Assembly (NCBI GenBank): GCA_033064195.1
Contig: JARBJD010000042.1
Coordinates: forward strand, 1-64,000
Reading direction: 5' to 3'
Length of the DNA stretch: 64,000 bases
From: Blattamonas nauphoetae
Lineage: Eukaryota > Preaxostyla > Oxymonadida
Positions 20,786-30,850 of this stretch are shown here, in pieces. The notes beneath the pieces were generated by a model. It was not told the DNA's origin and searched no databases. It worked only from the letters and a program-made list of their open reading frames with translations. The position numbers and the translations under genes were made by a program. Each line of letters begins with the position of its first letter. Positions within the stretch are counted from its first letter, which is position 1.

Positions 20786-21214
20786 ACAAACAGTGAGTCG
20801 AGTTGTCTCCTCACAAACAGTGGGTCGAGTTGTTCTCCCCACACAAACAGTGAGTCGAGTTGTCTCCTCACAAACAGTGGGTCGAGTTGTTCTCCCCACA
20901 CAAACAGTGAGTCGAGTTGTCTCCTCACAAACAGTGGGTCGAGTTGTTCTCCCCACACAAACAGTGAGTCGAGTTGTCTCCTCACAAACAGTGGGTCGAG
21001 TTGTTCTCCCCACACAAACAGTGGGTCGAGTTGTTCTCCCCACACAAACAGTGAGTCGAGTTGTCTCCTCACAAACAGTGGGTCGAGTTGTTCTCCCCAC
21101 ACAAACAGTGAGTCGAGTTGTCTCCTCACAAACAGTGGGTCGAGTTGTTCTCCCCACACAAACAGTGAGTCGAGTTGTCTCCTCACAAACAGTGGGTCGA
21201 GTTGTTCTCCCCAC
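20786..21214 (+). repeat. 57-bp minisatellite in SE2
   Basis: About 7.5 copies of a composite unit: a 27-bp part (ACAAACAGTGAGTCGAGTTG...) plus a 30-bp part (ACAAACAGTGGGTCGAGTTG...). One spot near 21010-21060 has two 30-bp parts in a row. The unit length is a multiple of 3, so several frames stay open and give artificial repeat peptides on both strands. Confidence 0.9.
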
Positions 21215-21416
21215 CTCAGCGTGAAGCGCGAGGATGGTAGGAGATGGTATGCAACTGATCCAGTTGGGATCGGTGTTGAGGGGCGCTGGGTCAGGGAGAC
21301 TGTGATGTGGAAGCAGTATCGCAGTGGAATCAAGGCACTCCCCATCACTGTCATTGTGGAAGCCCAGCTCCCCTCCGATTTCTCATTCATTTTGAGTCAG
21401 AACTTGCACAGAGTTG

Positions 21417-21446
21417 GTGCCAGCCCGAGTGGGGTCACGGCCTGAC
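21417..21446 (+). other. conserved GCCAGCCC / CACGG motif upstream of the SE2 splint
   Basis: TGCCAGCCCGAGTGGGG then TCACGGCC. Same order and spacing to the splint as 12506 in SE1 and 29000 in SE3, with the CCC...GGG pairing kept. Confidence 0.5.
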
Positions 21447-21522
21447 TCTCATCTCTTGGAAGGAATAACAAAGAAGGCTTACTCCTTTTTTACTTCTCTC
21501 TCTTTCAGCTTTTCCTTTCAAC

Positions 21523-21602
21523 ACTCGCTGTGTTGAGGAGCCCTCGTTTGGGCTTGGAGTGACCAGAGGGAACTCCTCCAAGACAAACGAGTGCTCCTCA
21601 AC
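21523..21602 (+). repeat. SE2 internal splint
   Basis: 54 bp inverse complement of L (17346-17399) followed without gap by 26 bp inverse complement of R (21870-21895). Preceded by CCTTTCAACACTC. As single strand it could bind both element ends at once and abut them. Confidence 0.85.
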
Positions 21603-21895
21603 CTGCAACTCTGCCACACAACCTGGCAAGTTCTGGTTTTTTCACTTCACTTCGTCTATTTAGACCATTTGGCAAGTTTTTGTTCCCTGTTAGGGATTTC
21701 TTGCCCATAAAGCTTTTTTGTTTCCTCAACGGCCCCATTATGGGGTAAACCAACCTGTGAACTCTAAGTTCCCCGTTGGGATTGCTGGAACAGATAAATC
21801 TTATTATTGGTTTTCTGTTTTCACATTTTATCAGGCCAGCCCCTAATATCATTTCAGGGTACTCGCTGTGTTGAGGAGCACTCGTTTGTCTTGGA
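21577..21895 (+). ncRNA. SE2 right segment ('cap'), candidate structured RNA
   Basis: Hairpin GTCT-ATTT-AGAC (21654-21665). Helix GGCAAG (21671-21676) with CTTGCC (21700-21705), enclosing CCC-TGTTA-GGG (21685-21695). Then a GCTTTTTTG run and CCCC-ATTAT-GGGG. The helices sit in the same order as in SE1 and SE3 but with different bases, while the T-rich single-stranded parts are conserved. The oligo-T runs would stop RNA polymerase III, so a transcript would more likely come from polymerase II or read-through. Confidence 0.5.
21870..21895 (+). repeat. SE2 right arm R
   Basis: Last 26 bp of SE2, exactly complementary to 21577-21602. Satellite resumes directly after it. Confidence 0.8.
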
Positions 21896-24622
21896 GGAAC
21901 AATCAGAGGGAAGGAACTACAAGAAGGAAGGAACAACATGAATGAAGGAACAACAAGAAGGAAGGAACAATCAGAAGGAATGAACAATCAGAAGGAAGGA
22001 ACAATCAGAAGGAAGGAACAACAAGGAAGAATGAACAATCAGAAGGAAGGAACAATCAGTAGGAAGGAACAATCAGTAGGAAGGAACGACAAGGAGGAAG
22101 GAACAATCAGAAGGAAGGAACAATCAGATGGAATGAACAAGCAAGAATGAAGGAACAATCAGAAGGAAGGAACAATCAGAAGGAAGGAACAACAAGAAGG
22201 AAGGAACAATCAGAAGGAAGGAACAATCAGAAGGAATGAACAATCAGTAGGAAGGAACAATCAGAGGGAAGGAACTACAAGAAGGAAGGAACAACTTGAA
22301 TGAAGGAACAACAAGAAGGAAGGAACAATCAGAAGGAATGAACAATCAGAAGGAAGGAACCATCAGAAGGAAGGAACTACAAGAAGGAAGGAACAACATG
22401 AATGAAGGAACAACAAGAAGGAAGGAACAACAAGAAGGAAGGAACAATCAGAAGGAAGGAACAACAAGGAGGAAGGAACAATCAGAAGGAAGGAACAATC
22501 AGATGGAATGAACAAGCAAGAAGGAAGGAACAATCAGAAGGAAGGAACAATCAGAGGGAAGGAACTACAAGAAGGAAGGAACAACTTGAATGAAGGAACA
22601 ACAAGAAGGAAGGAACAATCAGAAGGAAGGAACAATCAGAAGGAAGGAACCATCAGAAGGAAGGAACTACAAGAAGGAAGGAACAACATGAATGGAAGGA
22701 ACAACAAGAAGGAAGGAACAACAAGAAGGAAGGAACAATCAGAAGGAAGGAACAACAAGGAGGAAGGAACAATCAGAAGGAAGGAACAATCAGATGGAAT
22801 GAACAAGCAAGAAGGAAGGAACAATCAGAAGGAAGGAACAACAAGGAGGAAGGAACAATCAGTGGGAAGGAACAACAAAAAAGAAGGATCAATCAGAAGG
22901 AAGGAACAATCGGAAGGAATGAACAATCAGAAGGAATGAACAATCAGTAGGAAGGAACAATCAGAGGGAAGGAACTACAAGAAGGAAGGAACAACTAGAA
23001 GGAAGGAACTACAAGAAGGAAGGAACAATCAGAAGGAAGGAACAATCAGAAGGAAGGAACCATCAGAAGGAAGGAACAACAAGAAGGAAGGAACAATCAG
23101 AAGGAAGGAACAACAAGAAGGAAGGAACAACAAGAAGGAAGGAACAATCAGAAGGAAGGAACAACAAGGAGGAAGGAACAATCAGAAGGAAGGAACAATC
23201 AGATGGAATGAACAAGCAAGAAGGAAGGAACAATCAGAAGGAAGGAACAATCAGATGGAAGGAACAATCAGAAGGAAGGAACAATCAGAAGGAAGGAACA
23301 ATCAGAAGGAAGGAACAATCAGATGGAATGAACAAGCAAGAAGGAAGGAACGACAAGAAGGAAGGAACAATCAGAAGGAATGAACAATCAGAAGGAAGGA
23401 ACAACAAGAAGGAAGGAACAATCAGAAGGAAGGAACAATCAGATGGAATGAACAAGCAAGAAGGAAGGATCAATCAGAAGGAAGGAACAATCAGATGGAA
23501 TGAACAAACAAGAAGGAAGGAACAATCAGTGGGAAGGAACAACAAAAAAGAAGGATCAATCAGAAGGAAGGAACAATCGGAAGGAATGAACAATCAGAAG
23601 GAAGGAACAATCAGAAGGAAGGAACAATCAGAGGAAGGAACTACAAGAAGGAAGGAACAACATGAATGAAGGAACAACAAGAAGGAAGGAACAATCAGAA
23701 GGAATGAACAATCAGAAGGAAGGAACAATCAGAAGGAAGGAACAATCAGAAGGAAGGAACCATCAGAAGGAAGGAACTACAAGAAGGAAGGAACAACATG
23801 AATGAAGGAACAACAAGAAGGAAGGAACAACAAGAAGGAAGGAACAATCAGAAGGAAGGAACAACAAGGAGGAAGGAACAATCAGAAGGAAGGAACAATC
23901 AGAAGGAAGGAACTACAAGAAGGAAGGAACAATCAGAAGGAAGGAACAATCAGAAGGAAGGAACTACAAGAAGGAAGGAACAACATGAATGAAAGAACAA
24001 CAAGAAGGAAGGAACAATCAGAAGGAAGGAACAATCAGAAGGAAGGAACGACAAGAAGGAAGGAACAACATGAATGAAAGAACAACAAGAAGGAAGGAAC
24101 AATCAGAAGGAATGAACAATCAGAAGGAAGGAACAATCAGAAGGAAGGAACCATCAGAAGGAAGGAACTACAAGAAGGAAGGAACAACATGAATGAAGGA
24201 ACAACAAGAAGGAAGGAACAACAAGAAGGAAGGAACAATCAGAAGGAAGGAACAACAAGGAGGAAGGAACAATCAGAAGGAAGGAACAATCAGAAGGAAG
24301 GAACTACAAGAAGGAAGGAACAATCAGAAGGAAGGAACAATCAGAAGGAAGGAACTACAAGAAGGAAGGAACAACATGAATGAAAGAACAACAAGAAGGA
24401 AGGAACAATCAGAAGGAAGGAACAATCAGAAGGAAGGAACAACAAGGAGGAAGAAACAATCAGAAGGAAGGAACAATCAGATGGAATGAACAAACAAGAA
24501 GGAAGGAACAATCAGAAGGAAGGAACAATCAGATGGAAGGAACTACAAGAAGGAAGGAACAACATGAATGAAAGAACAACAAGAAGGAAGGAACAACATG
24601 AATGAAGGAACAATCAGTAGGA
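21896..24622 (+). repeat. 17-bp satellite, block B
   Basis: Same units and higher-order pattern as block A; joined to A in register when SE2 is removed. A 391-bp higher-order segment appears twice at about 23640-24030 and 24040-24420. Ends at the SE3 insertion. Confidence 0.95.
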
Positions 24623-24673
24623 GCACCGCCCTTCTAGTAGGTGCTGTCCAAACCTCGGTTCCTCTCACATGAG
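24623..24673 (+). repeat. SE3 left arm L with tip hairpin
   Basis: 51 bp exactly complementary to 29119-29169. Tip hairpin: GCACC (24623-24627) pairs with GGTGC (24640-24644), with a 12-base loop beginning GCCCT. Confidence 0.85.
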
Positions 24674-24699
24674 ATATGGTCTGAGTAAGGGCCGGTCAA

Positions 24700-27600
24700 A
24701 ATTCACTCTTTGAAACGAACACTTCTTATGATTTAACTTCCTCCTTTGCAATTGCCTTTGTCCGAAATCCCACGAGATGCCAGTTTACATCTCAAAATCA
24801 ACTCACAAGACAAAATCTCGGTTCAACTTTCGTCATCGAACGAAACGAAATTTAGACATATTCAGACATTGTCTCTTGGTTCATATGCCACAAAGTTTTT
24901 CCCGTGCTCGTCATACACCAAGTATATCGCCATAACAGTTCAGAAATTGAAAGCGCTCACAGAACTGGTGGCTTCACAAGTCACAATCGACAAATGTCAT
25001 CAGAATCGATAAATCGACCTTCTTCAAGGTCACAGCTTCCACGCACAATATTAGTCATCTGGCACATGAAACCGATAGATATCGCCCCGTCCTCGCAAGG
25101 AAAGAAGGAGGGGACAAAGGCGACGGCACAAGAGCTACCGCAAGGACATTTTCAGGTCTTGTCAAAGGAGGAAGTGAGGAATATAGAAAAGATAAATCTC
25201 TAGCATCCAACTCCGACACATCGGAGTCACTTTATCAGTCAGGCACAGAAACCAGCATCCTTGAAGTCTTTCATCCTTCAGTCCGATTCCATGTCGAAGG
25301 AACGGAACAGGATACCCTCCATTTTCGACGAAGTGTGGATGAGCCGATGCTGATATCCACAGTTATGAGATGATCCCTGCACAACTCCTCGGACTTTTCG
25401 AACGGCCCGAGTACCCAGACGGAGTCGTTGTATAGTTTCATCAACGTTGTTCGACACATAGCGATCGACAAATTGTGACCACAGTCGATGATACGTCAGA
25501 CAAGGATCCCAGAAGATTCTACGACACTGTTACTCGGGATGACGTTTTGGAAGATATCTGAATCAATCTGGAGGCGACTGATTCCTTCACAAGGAAAGAA
25601 AACCGACAATATAAAGTAGATTATCTGTCGAAGGGGAAAGTTAACATTCCAATGTGCATATCACTGCGCCTCAAAACCTGGATCACAACCCACTCCACTG
25701 TCAGTTGGGGAAGTCGAATGATCATAATTACTTAGCGATACACTAACGACTAGCCGACAAAACAGTCTTATCCAGTGAAGAATAGCTATATCAAAGAAAA
25801 ACCCGAACTGACACCATCACAAGGTCGATCCATTCTCCGACGATGTGAACAAACTCAACTCGTCAAATAATGGCAGTATATACACGTTTCGCTGGGAAAC
25901 TTCTTGAATCTGGAGTCAATATCTTTTCCTAGTGAAACCTGACTCATCTAGATCTTCGGCTCATTTATTTACGCTGGGATAGCTTGGAGCCGTACTGGAT
26001 CACAAATACATTACGATCACCACCTGGTACCAATGGGATCATCAGATAAATTCATCCTAAAATCTTGAGATGACACATTTTAAAACAGCTCACCCATCGG
26101 CTCAAAAGTCATGTTAGTTTAAATATGTGGTCGCTCTATCGTCTCATTTCCATTTAACAACTCCCTGGCAGTTCCCATCTCCAATTTCAAAGTCGAGAAT
26201 GGCGTGAGTTAATCAATTCCTGATCGGACAGGATTCCAGGGCTTAGAACCCTGTTTCTCTCGACAATTAGCAGATCAGTCCATGAGACATCTTTCTCAAC
26301 GAGTTAGGACTCTGAGCATCTCCACTTCATGAATTTATAGGGAACAGCGCCAGACAAGCAAGAAGAACACTCCGTCAGTTCACTTCGATGAACATTAGCT
26401 GCGAGACGGACACGCCAGGAGAGGACGGACCACCATGCGTATTAGTCGGAACGACGCACCATTTCCCCGCGAGTAAGTCACGCTGGGGAACGAACATCCA
26501 TGCGTCATAGTCGGAACAACGAAGCCGGGCACAGCTTCGATGACCTTTCTTGGTCCTGAGGCAGTGGAGAATTCAATATGGTGAAGTACTACTCATTCTT
26601 TACAACAAATCGATTTTATACGCCTGTCAGCGGCAATCCAACTCCGAAACATGTCAGTTTCTTTCGATCAGTCCAGACCTTCAAAAAACGCACACGGATA
26701 GTTCACGAAGTTGACCTGATATGGGGTAGTAACAATTGCTCCAACAGCGACCCGAAATAGAAGGCGCACCAGTACTGGCTGATCCGTAAATCCGTTGAGA
26801 ACAGGGAAGAAGGTGATGAGAGCGTTGACCTTCACCAGCCTCTCCCTGAGGAAATATCCGTCATCATCGCCAGTCATCGATCTTGACAGGACACTAATGA
26901 TATTGACTGCTGTTATCTTTCGTACGGAAGGAAGCATCGAATCATCTTTCGACTACGCATTTTGGCGATACAATTGTTGGACAATTTTGGGAATTTGGAA
27001 AATGCCGGAAAAAAGACAAACAAAATGCGAACCTTTCCTCCAGCTCCAAATCATGTCATGTCACAGTACGACCCTTCCATTCGTCGCGATGTTGAGAGTT
27101 CTCTGTGAGAACGACAGACCATCAGCTGTTGATCCCACGCCGGAATATGTGTTGGACTATCAGACCTACCGAATTGGTCCCTCAATCAGATGTTTTTTGG
27201 ATTGAGCGAGCTGATGACGAGATGGAGAAGAACGAAGGAGATGGGAGTACTCCGTTTTGTGGAAGGAAGTTGCTGTTGAGAGTGGACATCAATCGGCTTA
27301 AGAACGCGCAAGGGATCAACAAAGTTTCCAAATTATCAAAATCGTCCAACAACTGTACACTCGGGACATGGAAGGAGAAGTATTTGGCCCATCACCGTCA
27401 CGAAATGTTCCCTCTGTCAGACAGGGAACGACATTACGATGTCAGAACGTCGCTTGGGCGCCGAGAGCATTAAACTCGAAGCTCCAGTTCAGAGAGTTGA
27501 AGAAGAAGGCCTCCAGGAATCGGGTTCGACAGGATTTTCATTGTTGGGGGTCATCAATACCTCTTTTCACCCCCAACTCGTCTTGAAGCACGAAATGAAA

Positions 27601-28420
27601 GCTGTAAGCCATCTTTTATACTCAAAGGGGTCATCCACATCTTCGGGATCCGGACAGCGGTGGAATTAACCGTAAACTTCTCGAAAACCTCTCATCCCAG
27701 CAGACGTCCCATCTCAATTAAGAACCCTGAATCAGGCCTCTTGCATCGCCTTCCTTTCATCACCTCCTCGTTCACGGACGAGCTACTCACCTTGTCAGGC
27801 TTCGCCTTACTTGCAAGCCTGACGAATCATGGATCGCCTTTATCCTGTCTGGTCCATCCTGTCCACGATCAGATGTCAAGCTCCTCCAGATAATATGGGT
27901 TGACTCGAGACACACTTACCGCATCCTGTTCTTGTCCACACGGACAGAATCAGGATCATGGTCAGGATCATGTATGGACAGTGGTTGTCCATGATGTGGT
28001 CGTGTGCTCTTCGATACAGTCAGTATCGGGTCCAGACCGATTTTCTCTGGGACCTGCTTCGAAATCGATGGAATGAGTGAATAGGGAGATCATAGTTGGC
28101 CCCTCTCTCTGTCAGTGTGGTGACAGAATGAGCTGTCATTGTAGGCTTCGCTAACATCTTCGACAGCGGAGGCGATATCGGTGTATATGAGCACTCTTAT
28201 CACAGTGAAGGAAGTGAGCCGATCCAACGGGATATGTGTCTTGTCTTTCTCTGCTTTCCAAGCGGATTCAATCACGGAGACCTCTTGATCAACGGAAGAA
28301 GCAATCCAGCTGTGTTGTTAGAAGTCAGAATCGACTTCAAGGGAGAGATGACATCAGATCCGAGACTCGTCTTCGTGTAGATCGGTGCCTGAACAACGGA
28401 AATACTGGCCAGTGATTGCT
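24700..28420. other. SE3 body, no convincing gene
   Basis: About 3.7 kb. The longest plus frames (26795-27205, 27105-27473, 27660-27893) overlap one another and have no motifs. Perfect short stems occur, such as ACTCCGA-CACA-TCGGAGT near 25209 and GACCTT-CTTC-AAGGTC near 25016. A 24-bp direct repeat with CATGCGT and TAGTCGGAAC occurs near 26430 and 26500. I cannot assign a function. Confidence 0.4.
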
Positions 28421-28440
28421 GAATGATTTGATCTCTGAAG

Positions 28441-28782
28441 TTAGAATTCGCGTGAGCTTCCTCTCTGTCGGCGCTGGACCTCCCTCATCGGGAACGAGCA
28501 TACCGCCCGGCATGATTCCAATGTCACCGATCGAATAAGCTTCCTCTCTGTCAGCGCTGGACATCCTTCAGCAAGTTCTGTCCAAAAACCATTGAAGAAG
28601 TCCTCCAAAGACTCAATCACGTGTGCTCCCAAGTCAAGAATCCCGCAGGAGTCGTTCACAAACGGGTGAGATTTGAGGAGAAGCTCGTTCTCGTCCGAAA
28701 CGCATTCATCCCGCTGTTCCACCACAATCTCCTGTCCTCCCTTTCCCTTCACAACATCTCGTCTGCAACCATCTGCATGCAT
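28441..28782 (-). pseudogene. armadillo-like gene fragment in SE3
   Basis: The minus frame contains VEQRDECVSDENELLLKSHP followed by FVNDSCGILDLGAHVIESLE and a DFFNGFWTELAEG piece, reading like a helical armadillo/HEAT protein of the type at 48049 and 60843. It is too short to be a gene and its 3' side contains a local duplication (CTTCCTCTCTGTC and GCGCTGGAC at about 28456 and 28541). Likely a captured host fragment, as in SE2 and the Mutator-like element. Confidence 0.4.
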
Positions 28783-28999
28783 CTGGAGATATCTGCTCTT
28801 CCGCCATGTAATGCCCTGTTTTGATCAGAACCTCAACCTCTTCACGAAGAACGACTGTCACGAAGTCAGTTTGGAGGAAAGTTTGGACGAACTAGACGGT
28901 CTGATCAGTGTTTGAATATCAAACGTGCGTGACATGTTGCCAGTGTCCTCGACGTGTTACCAACATTCAACAGGCAATTCTGCCACCCCCGCGACTTGA

Positions 29000-29031
29000 T
29001 GGCAGCCCCTAAACGGGGAATCACGGTCATC
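29000..29031 (+). other. conserved GGCAGCCC / CACGG motif upstream of the SE3 splint
   Basis: TGGCAGCCCCTAAACGGGG then AATCACGGTC. Equivalent to 12506 and 21417. A TCAAGATA apex motif follows at about 29051-29058. Confidence 0.5.
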
Positions 29032-29118
29032 TACATTAACAAGTGTCAGTCGTCAAGATATGTCCTTCACCTTCATTTCATTCATTGTGTTTCTCTCTTG
29101 TCGTAATTCCTTTCAAGA

Positions 29119-29193
29119 CTCATGTGAGAGGAACCGAGGTTTGGACAGCACCTACTAGAAGGGCGGTGCTTGTAACAAACCGAGGTTCCTCTC
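29119..29193 (+). repeat. SE3 internal splint
   Basis: 51 bp inverse complement of L (24623-24673) then 24 bp inverse complement of R (29478-29501), no gap. Preceded by and partly overlapping CCTTTCAAGACTC. Confidence 0.85.
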
Positions 29194-29501
29194 GAATACC
29201 TGCTTCCACAAGCCGCGAGGAGAGCAGAAGACTTCCCGAGTTCCCTTTGGGACTCTTTTCAAAGTCCTGTCACAGTTTTTTGTTCCTCGTTGAGGATTTT
29301 CTGTGATCAGGCCCTTATAAATTTTTTGTTCCTCGTTCGTCGCATTGCGACAGTCTCCATCCCTTGTGGCTCTGCCTCAGCGATTGGAAAAAGAGTAAGG
29401 AACGGATAACTCTAAGTTTTGAAGTGTTTCGTTCAGTCGGCTCATTGACCGGCCCTTACTCAGACCATATCTCATGTGAGAGGAACCTCGGTTTGTTACA
29501 A
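29170..29501 (+). ncRNA. SE3 right segment ('cap'), candidate structured RNA
   Basis: GGACT (29250-29254) pairs with AGTCC (29263-29267). TCACAG (29270-29275) pairs with CTGTGA (29301-29306) and encloses CCTC-GTT-GAGG (29285-29295). Then AATTTTTTG and GTCGC-ATT-GCGAC. These match the helix order in SE1 and SE2 with different base pairs. AATTTTTTG followed by a hairpin also resembles an Sm-site arrangement of snRNAs, a weak analogy only. Confidence 0.5.
29478..29501 (+). repeat. SE3 right arm R
   Basis: Last 24 bp, exactly complementary to 29170-29193. Satellite resumes with AGGAACAAC. Confidence 0.8.
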
Positions 29502-30090
29502 AGGAACAACAAGATGGAATGAACAATCAGAAGGAAGGAACAACAAGGAGGAAGAAACAACAAGAAGGAATGAACAGTCAGTAGGAAGGAACAACAAGAA
29601 GGAATGAACAATCAGTAGGAAGGAACAACAAGAAGGAAGAAACAACAAGAAGGAATGAACAATCAGTAGGAAGGAACAACAAGATGGAATGAACAATCAG
29701 AAGGAAGGAACAACAAGAAGGAAGAAACAACAAGAAGGAATGAACAATCAGTAGGAAGGAACAACAAGAAGGAATGAACAATCAGTAGGAAGGAACAACA
29801 AGAAGGAAGAAACAACAAGAAGGAAGGAACAACAAGATGGAATGAACAATCAGAAGGAAGGAACAACAAGAAGGAATGAACAATCAGTAGGAAGGAACAA
29901 CAAGAAGGAAGAAACAACAAGAAGGAATGAACAATCAGTAGGAAGGAACAACAAGATGGAATGAACAATCAGAAGGAAGGAACAACAAGGAGGAAGGAAC
30001 AACAAGAAGGAAGGAACAATCAGAAGGAATGAACAATCAGTAGGAAGGAACAACAAGAAGGAAGGAACAACAAGAAGGAAGGAACAACGC
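29502..30090 (+). repeat. 17-bp satellite, block C
   Basis: About 0.6 kb of the same units, here dominated by GGAATGAACAATCAGTA, GGAAGAAACAACAAG and ACAAGATGGAATG variants with a higher-order period near 187 bp. Ends abruptly at GCGACGGACG. Confidence 0.95.
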
Positions 30091-30429
30091 GACGGACGTT
30101 ACAAAGCGAATCAAGATTCATCACTTATCCACTATGCCAAACTCATTTTTATTTGACTACTTGATATTTTCTCATGTTTCTTGACTGTTTATGTCTTAAT
30201 TGTGAATGTACATTGTAATCGGCCAATATTACGGTGACAGGTTTTGATCCGCCCATATCACAGAAAGATGAAAGCCAAAGACAAGAACCATTGAAAAACT
30301 AAACTTTTCCCGCCTCTCACTGTTTGATTAATGTGGAATAATCAGAAATGGATGAAAAAAAGGGGATGTTGAGTCTCGAAAAAAAACGCCCAAATGTTGA
30401 AATAGGCATTCGGAAACGAAAAGAAAGAT

Positions 30430-30850
30430 AAAGAAATGTCTGAAGCTGAGAAGAAGAAACTGTGGGAAGAAACAAAGACAAACTGTCGTGCGCCAATCAT
30501 TTTTGATGGCCACAGCTTACGCCACAATTACATGCTGATGGAGGAGTTGGCTGTTTTTGGGGATCGATGTTGTGATTCTTCTTGCCCAAACCAGCCATTT
30601 CCTCCAACCCCTGGATCTGGGTGTCAATACTGCGTTCAAATCTGCGCTTACTTACCTGGAATGTCCAAGACAAAGTGATTTGAGAGACAAGTTCAAACCA
30701 TTGTTTATAACAGTCCGGGATGCAACCCGGAACCTAGTCCAAACAATTCATATTGGTCCAACTAAGAAAAAAGTAAATTTGAGAATTCAATTCCGCGGGG
30801 AATCGGATAAAAACATTTCTCTGAAAAATTTCATGAAAATCGGTAAATAG
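30430..30850 (+). pseudogene. fragment of a DDE transposase (pogo/mariner-like)
   Basis: One frame (30436-30678) carries CRAPIIFDGHSLRHNYMLME (Asp of the second motif, DGHS). A second frame from 30557 carries LAQTSHFLQPLDLGVNTAFK with the Q-P-L-D third Asp. The two lie in different frames, so the copy is broken. The motifs are those of the pogo/Tigger class but the sequence differs from the transposase at 7995. No N-terminal DNA-binding part or TIRs found. Confidence 0.65.

Larger units (their letters stand above)
17346..21895 (+). mobile_element. SE2: large element with internal splint and structured right segment
   Basis: Begins GGAGTTCCCTCTGG and ends GTTTGTCTTGGA, inside the satellite. 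The first 54 bp recur exactly inverted at 21523-21576, followed at 21577-21602 by the inverse complement of the last 26 bp. L and R also share an inverted repeat running through ACCCTGAAATGATATTAGGG. Removing 17346-21895 restores the 17-bp satellite register exactly, so there is no target duplication or loss. Length 4550 bp. No transposase, recombinase or reverse transcriptase motif is visible. The body holds a host-like gene fragment and a 57-bp minisatellite. Confidence 0.8.
24623..29501 (+). mobile_element. SE3: large element with internal splint and structured right segment
   Basis: Begins GCACCGCCCTTCTAGTAGG and ends CGGTTTGTTACAA, again inside the satellite. The first 51 bp recur exactly inverted at 29119-29169, followed at 29170-29193 by the inverse complement of the last 24 bp. 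L and R share the inverted repeat with GAGATATGGTCTGAGTAAGG. Removal restores the satellite register. Length 4879 bp. No own transposition gene seen. All three SEs lie in the same orientation and share no obvious body sequence, so they are different families of one architecture. Confidence 0.8.

Noticed and set aside
20743-21445. Repeat peptides around the 57-bp minisatellite
   Set aside because: Open on both strands and in several frames only because the unit length is a multiple of 3.
21523-21895. Right segment as an independent small transposon next to a large one
   Set aside because: The same gapless head-to-head junction occurs at three unrelated places, each with arms matching the surrounding large element.
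6871-29501. SE elements as group I or group II introns
   Set aside because: Ends do not fit U|...G| or GTGYG...AY, and no domain V-like or P7-like core could be established; only loose resemblances were seen.
6871-29501. SE elements as Helitrons or as Crypton-type elements
   Set aside because: No TC...CTRR ends, no Rep/helicase and no tyrosine recombinase found. Lack of target duplication alone is not enough, so these remain only distant alternatives.
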